Shown here piece after piece: positions 10,122-19,458 of a stretch of 44,938 nucleotides of DNA. The translations under genes and the position numbers were made by a program. The DNA is from Akkermansiaceae bacterium (GTDB taxonomy: Bacteria > Verrucomicrobiota > Verrucomicrobiia > Verrucomicrobiales > Akkermansiaceae): positions 1-44,938 of the forward strand of contig JALOUA010000004.1 of NCBI GenBank assembly GCA_025457625.1. Direction: 5' to 3'. The first letter of the stretch is position 1. Each line of letters starts with the position of its first letter. The notes under the pieces are model-generated. The model was not told the origin of the DNA and did no database searches. It saw nothing but the letters and a program-made list of their open reading frames with translations.

Positions 10122-11054
10122 TTATTCGGTGATGCGGGTGATGCGGTAACCTTTTGTTTCGAGGTGTTTGCGGATGCTGGTGTCACCGATGAGGTGGGCG
10201 GCTCCCACGGCGAAAAAATGGCTTTTGCCGGGCTGCTTTTCGAGGTGCCCGTCGATGGTTGCGGCCATGGTGACATCACGATCGGTGAGCAGGCGCTTCA
10301 ACAGCCGCGTGCCGATGGCGCGCTCCTGTTCGTTTACCCCGAAATCGCGGATGGAGCGGACCATCAGGTCGCCGATGGTTTTTTCATCCCCCGTTTCATA
10401 AGCGGCGATGATTTCATCGAGCATAGCGGCCCCTTGATCGAGGTTTTCGAGAGTGGCGCGAAGGAAGATCGATTGTTCGGCCTCGCTGAGCCCGCCTTCG
10501 AAGGCGGCGAGTTGATCCTTCACCTGCTCCAATCCGGATGCGGGCTTGTCCTCCTCGGTGGCGCGTTGCCAAAGCAGTTGATCGAGGCTTTTCCCGCCCT
10601 TGAGTTGATGGGGAAGCATGACGACGGCCGTGGCGACGGCCCAGGTTTTCATCGGTTCGAAAAGTTCCGCGGTGAATGCCGGGTTGATGCCCTTGAGCGC
10701 CGCATCGAGCTTGGCCATCGTGTCCTCACCGATCGACTGCGAAAGCTTGCTGCCGTCGTCACGCATCATCAGCGCCGCCGCGCCAAGCTGCGTTTTGGCA
10801 TCCAACGGGATTTCGGTGAACACGGCGTCCGCCTGTGCGAAAGCACGTTCGGCGGCCGGATGGAGTCGGGCGATCCGCGGAGTCGCAAGATGGATCGTGC
10901 CGAACAGATACGACGGTTTTTGGAGTGATTCCGACTCGATTTTCCAGAGAAGCGGCCTGTCGGGCGGAGCGGCCGCCTGATCGGCGGAAGCGTGGCATGC
11001 CAGAGCGGCGAGCGGGGCAATCAGGCGGATGGCGAGTGTGAGGAGGCCTTTCAT
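10122..11054 (-). CDS. TraB/GumN family protein
   Basis: LWKIESESLQKPSYLFGTIHLATPRI...ADAVFTEI and FFAVGAAHLIGDTSIRKHLETKGYRI; signal peptide at MKGLLTLAIRLIAPLAALACHA. Confidence 0.85.
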   Translation of the reverse strand: MKGLLTLAIRLIAPLAALACHASADQAAAPPDRPLLWKIESESLQKPSYLFGTIHLATPRIARLHPAAERAFAQADAVFTEIPLDAKTQLGAAALMMRDDGSKLSQSIGEDTMAKLDAALKGINPAFTAELFEPMKTWAVATAVVMLPHQLKGGKSLDQLLWQRATEEDKPASGLEQVKDQLAAFEGGLSEAEQSIFLRATLENLDQGAAMLDEIIAAYETGDEKTIGDLMVRSIRDFGVNEQERAIGTRLLKRLLTDRDVTMAATIDGHLEKQPGKSHFFAVGAAHLIGDTSIRKHLETKGYRITRITE

Positions 11055-11058
11055 GATG

Positions 11059-11670
11059 CTAGTCTTCAATGCGGTTGAGGTGATACCACGGACGCTGGAC
11101 GTCATCCGGAAAGGGGTTGCTCTGATAGAACGCGGCGAGCGGCGCGGCATAGCCGATGGAGTCGAGGCGTACGATGGTCTCGAATTGCGTGTGGAGATTT
11201 CTTTTCCAACGTTCGGAACGCCGGAAAACGAGGATCTCCGGCCAGTCCTGCTCGATGAGGACGATCTCCTCGACGGTGGGAATGCGCTTGTAGTTCGTGA
11301 GCTTGTCACTGCGGTCGATGCGCGCGGTGGATTCCGACAAAACCTCGATGATCAGCTTGGGATTGTGGACGACATGCGAATCGTCATCACCCGGTTCGCA
11401 AGCGACGAAGACATCGGGATAATAGTAGGCTTCACCAATGTCGTCGGCGATCTGGACTTTCACAGCCTCGATGTAAGTGCGGCAAGGACCACCCCGGAGG
11501 TGGTTTTGCAGACTGGATGCGAGATCGAGGCAAATTTCGTTGTGCCTGCGGCTTGCTCCGGACATGGCATAGATCCGCCCGTCCACGAATTCGTGGCGTG
11601 TTTCCGCGCGGAGCTCCCCTTCGAGATACTCGGCGGCGGTGACCGGCAGCTTGTGGGCGGAAGTTGACAT
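11059..11670 (-). CDS. Uma2 family (DUF820) putative endonuclease
   Basis: TRHEFVDGRIYAMSGASRRHNEI, YYYPDVFVACEP, KLIIEVLSESTARIDRSDKLTNYKRIPTVEEIVLIEQD. Confidence 0.9.
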   Translation of the reverse strand: MSTSAHKLPVTAAEYLEGELRAETRHEFVDGRIYAMSGASRRHNEICLDLASSLQNHLRGGPCRTYIEAVKVQIADDIGEAYYYPDVFVACEPGDDDSHVVHNPKLIIEVLSESTARIDRSDKLTNYKRIPTVEEIVLIEQDWPEILVFRRSERWKRNLHTQFETIVRLDSIGYAAPLAAFYQSNPFPDDVQRPWYHLNRIED

Positions 11671-11682
11671 GGTGGCGAAAGC

Positions 11683-13107
11683 TTAAGCCACCGCGGCGGG
11701 CTGCTCAATGTGGAAAAGCTCGCGAGCGTCGGAGATGTGGCCGTTGATGGCGGCCGCGGCGACCATCACGGGCGACATCAGCACGGTGCGGCCGGTGGGC
11801 GAGCCCTGGCGGCCCTTGAAGTTGCGGTTGGATGACGAGGCGCACAGTTGGTCGCCGACAAGCTTGTCGGGATTCATCGCGAGGCACATCGAACAACCGG
11901 CGCCGCGCCACTCGAAGCCGGCATCGGTGAAGATTTTGTCGAGGCCCTCGTTCTCGGCCTGGATGGCGACGATCTGCGAACCGGGGACGACGATGGCCTT
12001 CACTCCGGCAGCGACCTTGTGGCCCTTGATGTATTTCGCAACCTCGCGGAAATCCGAGATGCGTCCGTTGGTGCAGGAACCGATGAATGCGACGTCGATT
12101 CTCACGCCCTTGATCGGCGTGCCGGCGGGCAGTTTCATGTAGGCGAGCGCTTCCTCGATGGTGGCCTTTTCCTGCGGCGTGGCGGCCTTCGCGGGATCGG
12201 GGATGGTTTCGGAAATGGAGATGCCGTGATCCGGGGAAATGCCCCAGGTGACGGTGGGTTCGATGTCCGCGGCGTCGATGCGCACGATGTCGTCGTAATG
12301 CGCGTCCTTGTCCGAGGCGAAGGAAAGCCAGCGCGCGGCGGTGGCGTCGAAGTCGCTCATGTCCACATACGGGCGGCCCTTGAGGTAAGCGACGGTCTTG
12401 GCGTCCGGGTTGACATAACCGCAGCGCGCGCCACCTTCGATGGACATGTTGCAGACGGTCATGCGCTCTTCCATCGACATGCGGTCGAAGACATCGCCGG
12501 CATATTCGTAGCCATAGCCGATGCCGCCTTTCGCACCTAACAGGCGGATGATGTGGAGGATGACGTCCTTGGCATACACGCCGGGGCGGAGATCGCCGTT
12601 GACCTCGATGCGGCGCACCTTGAGGGCTTCGAGTGCCAACGTTTGGGAGGCAAGCACGTCGCGCACCTGGGTGGTGCCGATGCCGAAGGCGATCGCTCCG
12701 AAGGCCCCGTGGGTGGCGGTGTGCGAGTCGCCGCAGGCGATCGTGGTGCCCGGCTGGGTGATCCCCTGCTCGGGGCCGACGACGTGGACGATGCCCTGCT
12801 TGCCGGAGGCGAGGTCGAAGTAGGTGACGCCGAAGTCATCCGCGTTCTTGCGCAGCGCCAGCATCATTTCCGCGGCAAGCGGATCCTGCGGCGCGTCCTG
12901 ATCGATGGTCGGCACGATGTGATCGACGGTGGCGAAGGTGCGTTGCGGAAACTTCACCTTCAGCCCCAGGTCGCGCAGCATGCCGAAGGCCTGCGGCGAG
13001 GTCACCTCGTGGATGAGGTGGGTGCCGATGAACAATTGCGTGCGGCCGTCGGCCAGCGTGCCGACCGTGTGCGCGTCCCAGACTTTTTGGAAGAGGCTTT
13101 TTCCCAT
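11683..13107 (-). CDS. leuC: 3-isopropylmalate dehydratase large subunit
   Basis: [92 protein letters not shown]. Confidence 0.97.
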   Translation of the reverse strand: MGKSLFQKVWDAHTVGTLADGRTQLFIGTHLIHEVTSPQAFGMLRDLGLKVKFPQRTFATVDHIVPTIDQDAPQDPLAAEMMLALRKNADDFGVTYFDLASGKQGIVHVVGPEQGITQPGTTIACGDSHTATHGAFGAIAFGIGTTQVRDVLASQTLALEALKVRRIEVNGDLRPGVYAKDVILHIIRLLGAKGGIGYGYEYAGDVFDRMSMEERMTVCNMSIEGGARCGYVNPDAKTVAYLKGRPYVDMSDFDATAARWLSFASDKDAHYDDIVRIDAADIEPTVTWGISPDHGISISETIPDPAKAATPQEKATIEEALAYMKLPAGTPIKGVRIDVAFIGSCTNGRISDFREVAKYIKGHKVAAGVKAIVVPGSQIVAIQAENEGLDKIFTDAGFEWRGAGCSMCLAMNPDKLVGDQLCASSSNRNFKGRQGSPTGRTVLMSPVMVAAAAINGHISDARELFHIEQPAAVA

Positions 13108-13213
13108 GGCGAAGATGCCGCCGTTGGTTCCCGGCGGGCGGGAAAACTGCATGGGCCCGCAGGACTTGTCAAAGCCGCATACCTCCCTGCCTCACACTTG
13201 CGGGCAAGAGGCC

Positions 13214-13435
13214 TCAGCGCAATTCAATGAAGAGTCCGGCGACAATCCCGCCAAGGGCGAGAAACGCCAGCAGGATGCCGAGAATCTTCAGCCATTTCCC
13301 TTTCGAGACGGGTCGGGACGCGTCGCCATCGACCCATTCGTCCCATGTCCGGCGGTTCTGCCCTCCCGTGCGGTGGTAATGACGCAACTGTCCGCCGAAG
13401 CGTTTTTTGCCCTCACTGGGAAAGATGCGTTTCAT
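13214..13435 (-). CDS. Small single-TM hypothetical protein
   Basis: MKRIFPSEGKKRFGGQLRHYHRTGGQNRRTWDEWVDGDASRPVSKGKWLKILGILLAFLALGGIVAGLFIELR; hydrophilic N-terminus with C-terminal TM helix. Confidence 0.55.
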   Translation of the reverse strand: MKRIFPSEGKKRFGGQLRHYHRTGGQNRRTWDEWVDGDASRPVSKGKWLKILGILLAFLALGGIVAGLFIELR

Positions 13436-13590
13436 CGTGAAATCGATTTTGAATGCCGCAGATGGCAGAACCGCCGCGATTAGGGAAGCCCGTTTTCCGG
13501 CAGCGGCCGGAAAACCAGTCAGAATGCGGGGAATTTGACGGGAGAGATCGCGGTTTGCAAATCCGCTCATTCGTTGCATCTTTGCCGGAC

Positions 13591-13965
13591 ATGATCCGCT
13601 TCCTCCACACCCGCATCCGCGTCCGCGATCTCGAAAAGTCCATCGCCTTCTACGGGCATCTCGGCTACATCCTGCGCGAATCCAAGGACTCGCCCCAAGG
13701 CAACCGCCTCGCCTTCCTCACGCTGCCCGGAAACGACGTGTTCCTCGAACTCTGCCACTCTCCGGACTACACCGCCACCTGCCCGGAAGACCTCATGCAC
13801 ACCTGTCTCGGCGTGCCGGACATCATCGGATACTGCGACAAGGTGGAAAAGGCCGGCATCGAAATCTGGCCCTCCGGCTGGCGCGAGAAATTTTCCTCCG
13901 GTGCCCGCAAGATGGCCTTCGTCACCGACCCCGACGGCTATGAGGTGGAGATTTTGGAAAATTGA
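13591..13965 (+). CDS. VOC family protein (lactoylglutathione lyase-like)
   Basis: MIRFLHTRIRVRDLEKSIAFYGHLGYILRE...KMAFVTDPDGYEVEILEN is the glyoxalase fold signature. Confidence 0.9.
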   Translation: MIRFLHTRIRVRDLEKSIAFYGHLGYILRESKDSPQGNRLAFLTLPGNDVFLELCHSPDYTATCPEDLMHTCLGVPDIIGYCDKVEKAGIEIWPSGWREKFSSGARKMAFVTDPDGYEVEILEN

Positions 13966-14042
13966 CGCCCGTCCGCGAAAATTCCGGGGGGTTTCCCGCC
14001 CGCCGGGGTATGACTTGGCGGCGGACCATTCCGCCAACGATC

Positions 14043-14348
14043 ATGAACGACTCTGACTTGGATCAACTGCTCGGGTCCGCGCAAACGACAGTCACTCCAC
14101 CTGCCGGATTCCGGCGCGAGGTCTGGCTGCGCATCGAGGCGGCCGAAGCCAAGGCGTGGAAACCGCGCCTCAGACTGCTCGCCGAGCGGTTTTTCAACTG
14201 GCTGGCACTTCCTCCGGTCGCCCTCGCCACTTGCTCCGTGATGCTCGCCGCCGGCGTATGGGCCGGGCTGGAATCCGGAAATCCGGCACCGCAGGGCGAA
14301 ATGTCTTACATCCAATCCATCAGCCCGTTCGCCCAAACCCACCGCTGA
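14043..14348 (+). CDS. Small membrane protein, possible anti-sigma-like partner
   Basis: MNDSDLDQLLGSAQTTVTPPAGFRREVWLRIEAAE... with one central TM segment; stop overlaps the next start (TGATG). Confidence 0.6.
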   Translation: MNDSDLDQLLGSAQTTVTPPAGFRREVWLRIEAAEAKAWKPRLRLLAERFFNWLALPPVALATCSVMLAAGVWAGLESGNPAPQGEMSYIQSISPFAQTHR

Positions 14349-14821
14349 TGAAAAGGGGGCTGCTGATTCTCATATTGGCGCTGGCCGCGGGTGCCGCCGC
14401 ATTTGTGGTCGCGCGATCGCACCGGCAGTCGGCACACAGCGAGATCCTGCTCGACAGCATGCCCGAGCTGGCATGGCTGCGCACGGAATTGAAATTGACC
14501 GAAGCGCAGTTCCGCCAAGCGAGCGGGTTGCACACCGCCTACCGGCCGGTTTGCGCGGAGATGTGCCGTCACATCTCCGCGGCCCACGCCAAACTCGAAA
14601 CCCTCGCGCAAAGCGGACGCGGCATCACTCCGGAACTCACCGCAGCCATCCAACACCACGCGCGCGTCCATGCCGAATGTCAGGAGAAAATGCTGGAGCA
14701 TCTCTATCAGACGGCAGCATTGCTCGATGACGGGCAGGCGGCGCGCTATCTGGAAACCATGATTCCATACGCGCTGGACTCATCAAGCACCGGCGGCAAG
14801 CCGGGTTGCCACAAGGACTAG
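14348..14821 (+). CDS. Periplasmic heavy-metal sensor-like protein (CpxP/ZraP-like)
   Basis: N-terminal TM; WLRTELKLTEAQFRQASGLHTAYRPVCAEMCRHI...HARVHAECQEKMLEHLYQTAALLDDGQAARYLE. Confidence 0.65.
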   Translation: MKRGLLILILALAAGAAAFVVARSHRQSAHSEILLDSMPELAWLRTELKLTEAQFRQASGLHTAYRPVCAEMCRHISAAHAKLETLAQSGRGITPELTAAIQHHARVHAECQEKMLEHLYQTAALLDDGQAARYLETMIPYALDSSSTGGKPGCHKD

Positions 14822-14838
14822 CAAACGGGCTGTCTCAC

Positions 14839-15408
14839 ATGGAAGACTCCGATTCCGAACTGATGTCACGCCTCGCCGCAGGCGATGACCTGGCGCTCAA
14901 CACGCTCATCACGCGTTGGAGCGCTCGCGTGTCGTCGTTTCTTTTCCGTATGACCGGTCAGCGCGAAACCGCGGTGGACCTCGCCCAGGAGACCTTCGTG
15001 AAGCTCTATCTGGCGCGCGATAGATACAAGCCGCAGGGCAATTTCAGCACATGGCTCTTTGCCATCGCCGCCAATCTCGCGCGCAACCACTCGCGCTGGA
15101 AATCCCGCCACCCCACGGTGTCACTGGATGCATCGGAGCCGGACGGCACGGATGCCTGGCCCGAACCCATAGACCCCAACCCGTCTCCGGGTGACGCCGC
15201 AATCAACAGCGAAAGTTCCGCCGCCGTGCGGCGCGCCATCCTTTCGCTGGCACCCGACCTGCGGGAAGCCCTCACGCTTTTCATCTACGAAGGCCTCGGC
15301 TACGCGGAGATCGCGGAACTCAGCCGCTGCAGCGTCAAAGCCGTGGAAACCCGGATTTACCGCGCGCGCCAGATCCTCAGGGAGCAGTTGAAGGAACTCC
15401 GGGGATGA
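14839..15408 (+). CDS. ECF-type RNA polymerase sigma factor
   Basis: Sigma-70 region 2 (DLAQETFVKLYLARDRYKPQGNFSTWLFAIAANLARNHSR) and region 4 (LREALTLFIYEGLGYAEIAELSRCSVKAVETRIYRARQIL). Confidence 0.95.
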   Translation: MEDSDSELMSRLAAGDDLALNTLITRWSARVSSFLFRMTGQRETAVDLAQETFVKLYLARDRYKPQGNFSTWLFAIAANLARNHSRWKSRHPTVSLDASEPDGTDAWPEPIDPNPSPGDAAINSESSAAVRRAILSLAPDLREALTLFIYEGLGYAEIAELSRCSVKAVETRIYRARQILREQLKELRG

Positions 15409-15538
15409 TGCGTGACAGGCGGCTTCCGCCCGCTTGGCAGGCTGCTGGTTTTTTCAAGGGTTTGAAAACGCGGCGGCTTATCAATCCATGAAAGCGGTGT
15501 TCAAGGCCCACAAGGAATATCCCGGAGTGGGACATCGC

Positions 15539-15625
15539 CCGACCATCGCTGGCGCGGCGGTGTCCTTGTCGTCCGTGTCGGTGATTTCCAACGCCCTGCG
15601 GCTGCGGAATCTCAAGCTTCGTTGA
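15539..15625 (+). pseudogene. C-terminal remnant of a copper-translocating P-type ATPase
   Basis: PTIAGAAVSLSSVSVISNALRLRNLKLR followed by a stop matches the extreme C-terminus of CopA-type ATPases; no other ATPase sequence is visible upstream. Confidence 0.7.
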
Positions 15626-15695
15626 GAAAAATGAAATGAACACAAGGGTTTCGCCGCCCGCCGGACATACACCGGATGAACCGACCATTCCACTC

Positions 15696-15956
15696 ATGAA
15701 AACCATATCCATCCTCACCGCCCTCGCCCTGCTTGTTTCCCCGTCGCTCTTCGCTGCCGAGACGGCGAAAAAAGAGGAAGTGAAGCCCTACAAACCCGAC
15801 ACATGCATTGTCTCCGGTGAAAAACTCGGGGAAATGGGCAAACCCTATGTCTTCGTGCATGAGGGCCAGGAGATCAAACTCTGCTGCAAGAGCTGCCTGA
15901 AGAAGTTCAACAAGGAGCCTGAAAAGTATCTGAAGAAGCTCGAAGAGAAGAAATAA
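15696..15956 (+). CDS. Secreted small YHS/TRASH-like metal-binding protein
   Basis: Signal peptide MKTISILTALALLVSPSLFAAE, then DTCIVSGEKLGEMGKPYVFVHEGQEIKLCCKSCLKKFNKEPEKYLKKLEEKK with a C...CC.SC motif. Confidence 0.75.
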   Translation: MKTISILTALALLVSPSLFAAETAKKEEVKPYKPDTCIVSGEKLGEMGKPYVFVHEGQEIKLCCKSCLKKFNKEPEKYLKKLEEKK

Positions 15957-16057
15957 GCTCCCACCCATCCGCAGATGTTCCCAAATCGGCGGCATGGAAT
16001 GCCCAAACCGAGTAAATTCTTGGAAGAGCCCCATTATCCGCTACTCTCACCCCAGAC

Positions 16058-16423
16058 ATGAACGTCAAAGCCGTCATCACCTTGATCCTCGGGCTGGTTT
16101 TCCAGCTCGCCCAAGTCTTGCCTGCTGCGGCTGCCGCGTCGCCATGCGCCTCACACGGAACGTCCTGCGCATGCTGTGAGGGCGCGGATTCCTGCCCTTG
16201 CGCGAAAAACGGCAAGTCGGAACAAAAACCCGCTCCGCTGGTTCCCGACTCCGGAAGTGTCTTGAAACTGCCGGCCGCCAAGGCCGGTGACACCCGGGTT
16301 TCAGTCGAATCTCTCGCCGGAAACCATCCCTCCCCCGCCGTGGAAGCATCACCGGTCGCAGGCCCGTCAGGCGGCTACGCCGGCGTGCGCCTGTCGGTGG
16401 CGTTCTGTTCATTTGTCATCTGA
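16058..16423 (+). CDS. Cys-rich secreted hypothetical protein
   Basis: Signal-like N-terminus, then SPCASHGTSCACCEGADSCPCAKNGK; lies between metal-related genes. Confidence 0.55.
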   Translation: MNVKAVITLILGLVFQLAQVLPAAAAASPCASHGTSCACCEGADSCPCAKNGKSEQKPAPLVPDSGSVLKLPAAKAGDTRVSVESLAGNHPSPAVEASPVAGPSGGYAGVRLSVAFCSFVI

Positions 16424-16523
16424 GTCGCCGCCTTTCCCAGGCGAATTGCGTCCGCTCGTCTCCGCCACTCCGGCGGCTTTGTTAGAGCGGATCATTGGAA
16501 CCCAACTCCAACGACCATGACTC

Positions 16524-17768
16524 ATGAACTCTTATCAACATCTTCTTGCCGGCCTTGCCGTGGCCGGAAGCCTGCTTCATGCGGGTGAATCACGGCTCCT
16601 GAATGACGGACTGCTCTCCGGCTTGAGGTCCGAGGCGGCCCGCTCCCACCCGGCGGCCGTCGCCGGAAAATACAAGGCCCAAGCCGCCGCACACGAAGTC
16701 CGCGGCGTGCGCCTGTGGAACGATCCCATGATCGGCGTCGGCTTCATGGGCGCGAAGGAAATGATGCGCGCTGACGACGGCGACGTCATGATCGGTTTCG
16801 AACAGGCATTGCCGAAACCCGGCATGTTCGCCGCGGAGCGTGCGAAGATGGAGGCCATGCACCGTGCCGAAATCGCAAACTCCGGCAATGCCGCGCTGAG
16901 TGCCGGTGCCGAAGCCGCCAGAGCCGCCATCGAACTCGCGCTTGCGGACGAATCCATCACCCTGCAACAGGCCCAGGTCGATTGGATGGCCGCGATGGTC
17001 GATAACGCCAAACAAATGGCCGCCGATCCGATGGGTTCCAGCACCGACGCGCTCCGCATGGAAACCGAGTTGGCGAAGGAACAGCAGATGCTTGATGCCG
17101 CCCGCCGCAGCCGCGAAGGCTATGCAAGATTGCTGAACATCACGCTCGGACGACCACTGGATTCACCGTGGCCCGTGTTGAAACTTCCCGCCTCTCCTCC
17201 ACCCGTGCCGGTTGCCAGTGCCGAGGTCGCCCGCATCCCGCATGCGAATCCCAAGGTTCGTTCCATGAAGGAAATGGTCTCCGCCGCCAACGCGGACGCC
17301 CGCATCGCCGACCGCGAGCGCCTGCCCGAAGTCGCCGTCGGCGTGGACACGAAACTCTACTCCGAAACAGGAGATATCCGCAGCACCACGCTCGGTGTGA
17401 AACTCAGCCTGCCATGGTTCAACGATCCGGCCTACAAGGCGAAGATCGACGCCGCGAAAAGCCGCGAACTCGCCGCCGCAAGCGATGTGGAAACCATGCG
17501 GCGCGAGATCGCCGGCATGGTCACGATGGCTGCCACCGAGGCCGCCAACGCCGCCGCCCAGGCCCGCGCCTACTCCGGTGAAATCCATGACAGGGCGCTC
17601 AAAGCCAGCCAAACCACCGAGGCCGCTTGGATCAGCTCGAAGGCCCCTCTAACCGACCTGCTGGACTCCGCCCGCACCCTTTACGCCATCCGCCTCGAAC
17701 AACGCCGCATGATCGCCATGCAACTCGCCGCGCTCGAACAACTCCACACCCTGGTCCCCAACCGTTAA
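16524..17768 (+). CDS. TolC family outer membrane protein (CusC-type)
   Basis: Coiled-coil repeats, VRGVRLWNDPMIGVGFMG..., immediately upstream of the RND adaptor and pump genes. Confidence 0.85.
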   Translation: MNSYQHLLAGLAVAGSLLHAGESRLLNDGLLSGLRSEAARSHPAAVAGKYKAQAAAHEVRGVRLWNDPMIGVGFMGAKEMMRADDGDVMIGFEQALPKPGMFAAERAKMEAMHRAEIANSGNAALSAGAEAARAAIELALADESITLQQAQVDWMAAMVDNAKQMAADPMGSSTDALRMETELAKEQQMLDAARRSREGYARLLNITLGRPLDSPWPVLKLPASPPPVPVASAEVARIPHANPKVRSMKEMVSAANADARIADRERLPEVAVGVDTKLYSETGDIRSTTLGVKLSLPWFNDPAYKAKIDAAKSRELAAASDVETMRREIAGMVTMAATEAANAAAQARAYSGEIHDRALKASQTTEAAWISSKAPLTDLLDSARTLYAIRLEQRRMIAMQLAALEQLHTLVPNR

Positions 17769-17772
17769 TGCC

Positions 17773-19452
17773 ATGAAAACATTCCTCACCATCCTCATCA
17801 CCGCGCTGTTAGCCGCGACAGGCACCTGGTTTGCCCTCAAGAAAACCGGAGCCGCGGCCTCAAGCGCCGCCACCGGCGAACGCAAGGTCCTCTACTATCA
17901 GAGCGCCATGCACCCGTGGATCAAGAGCGACAAACCCGGCCGCTGCACGATCTGCGGCATGGAGCTCACTCCCGTTTACGAGGGCGACAAGGGTTTCGAT
18001 GACGCCGGAGGCGAGAACATCGTCGCCCTCACCCAGAACCAAATCCAGGTGCTGCACGTGCGGACCGTCGAGGCGAAAACCCGGCCGCTCGTCCGCACCC
18101 TGAGCGTTTCAGGCACCATCGATGACAATCAAATGCGCCACCGCGTGCTGTCCGCCTACGTGGACGGCCGCATCGACAAGTTGTATGTGAACTACATTGG
18201 CGCGGAAGTTACCGAGGGCCAGCCACTCGCGGATTTCTACAGTCCCACGCTGCTCCAGGCGGAACGCGAATACCGCCAACTCGGCGGCGAGTTGAAGCAA
18301 AACACCGGACTCCGCCTGCGCCAGATGGGACTCACCCCGGCGCAGATCGAGGCACTCGATCAAAAACCCGCCGATGCCCTCACTTCGCAGATTCTCGCGC
18401 CCATCAGCGGCACCGTCGTCGCGCAATCGATCTACGAAGGCCAATACGTCGCCACCGGCCAGCAACTGTTCGAAATCGCGGACTTCTCCACGATGTGGTT
18501 CATGTTCCGCGCCTACGAACAGGACATGCCTTGGATCAGGATAGGCCAGTCGGTCACCGTCACCACTCCAGCTCTGCCTGACAAATCCTTCGTCGGAAAA
18601 ATCGCCTTCATCGATCCGAACTTCGACGAAGCCACGCGTTCGACCAAGGTGCGCGTCGAACTTCCCAACCCGCTCGTCAACGGCCGCCGCGAACTGCTGC
18701 ACCGCCTCTACGCCGATGGCATGGTGGAACTCGAAGCGCCTGCCGTGCTCACCGTTCCACGCTCGGCCGTCATCGAAGCCGGGCCACAGGCCGTCGTCTA
18801 CATTGACCAGGGCGGCGGGGCTTACGGACAGGCCGTTTTGAAAACCGGACGCCGCGGTGACACCCACATCGAGGTTCTATCAGGTCTGAAGGAGGGTGAC
18901 GCGGTCGTCACCAACGGCAACCTGCTCATCGACGGCCAGGCGGAGATGAACCGTGCGTTCATGACTCCGCCGGAGGAAACCAAGCCCGTCAGCGCACAGA
19001 CCGCACTGGATGAAGAGCAGAAGCAATCCATCGCGGAATTCATCAAGGTGGCCGATGCCATGGCCGCCGCGCTCGCCAAGGACGATCTCGCGGGATTCAA
19101 CAAGGCCAGCGAACCGGCGATGAACGTGACGGGTGAGATGGTGAAGTTGCTCAGTCCGGCCGTGGAGAATCTCGACGATCTCGACAAATCCCGCCATTTT
19201 CACGGCTTCGACGACCTGAAGAGCGCGCGCACCGCCTTCCACAAATTCTCGGTAACGGCCACCGCCGCGCTCGAACCGCTGCGGAAAGCCGGACAAACGC
19301 CGGAATTCCAAATCTACGAATGCGCCATGGTGGACGATGCCATACCTGGCGTGTCCAAGAAGGCCCGCTGGATCCAGACCGGCGGACGCGCCATGGCCAA
19401 TCCCTTCTTCGGCGCGGAGATGCTCGAATGCGGAAAGGAAATCAAACCCTGA
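17773..19452 (+). CDS. Efflux RND periplasmic adaptor (CusB-type) with N-terminal heavy-metal-binding domain and C-terminal extension
   Basis: YYQSAMHPWIKSDKPGRCTICGMELTPVYEG metal-binding motif; GTVVAQSIYEGQYVATGQQLFEIADFSTMWFMF hybrid motif; C-terminal EEQKQSIAEFIKVADAMAAALAKDDLAGFNKAS resembles DUF3347. Confidence 0.9.
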   Translation: MKTFLTILITALLAATGTWFALKKTGAAASSAATGERKVLYYQSAMHPWIKSDKPGRCTICGMELTPVYEGDKGFDDAGGENIVALTQNQIQVLHVRTVEAKTRPLVRTLSVSGTIDDNQMRHRVLSAYVDGRIDKLYVNYIGAEVTEGQPLADFYSPTLLQAEREYRQLGGELKQNTGLRLRQMGLTPAQIEALDQKPADALTSQILAPISGTVVAQSIYEGQYVATGQQLFEIADFSTMWFMFRAYEQDMPWIRIGQSVTVTTPALPDKSFVGKIAFIDPNFDEATRSTKVRVELPNPLVNGRRELLHRLYADGMVELEAPAVLTVPRSAVIEAGPQAVVYIDQGGGAYGQAVLKTGRRGDTHIEVLSGLKEGDAVVTNGNLLIDGQAEMNRAFMTPPEETKPVSAQTALDEEQKQSIAEFIKVADAMAAALAKDDLAGFNKASEPAMNVTGEMVKLLSPAVENLDDLDKSRHFHGFDDLKSARTAFHKFSVTATAALEPLRKAGQTPEFQIYECAMVDDAIPGVSKKARWIQTGGRAMANPFFGAEMLECGKEIKP

Positions 19453-19458
19453 TAGATC

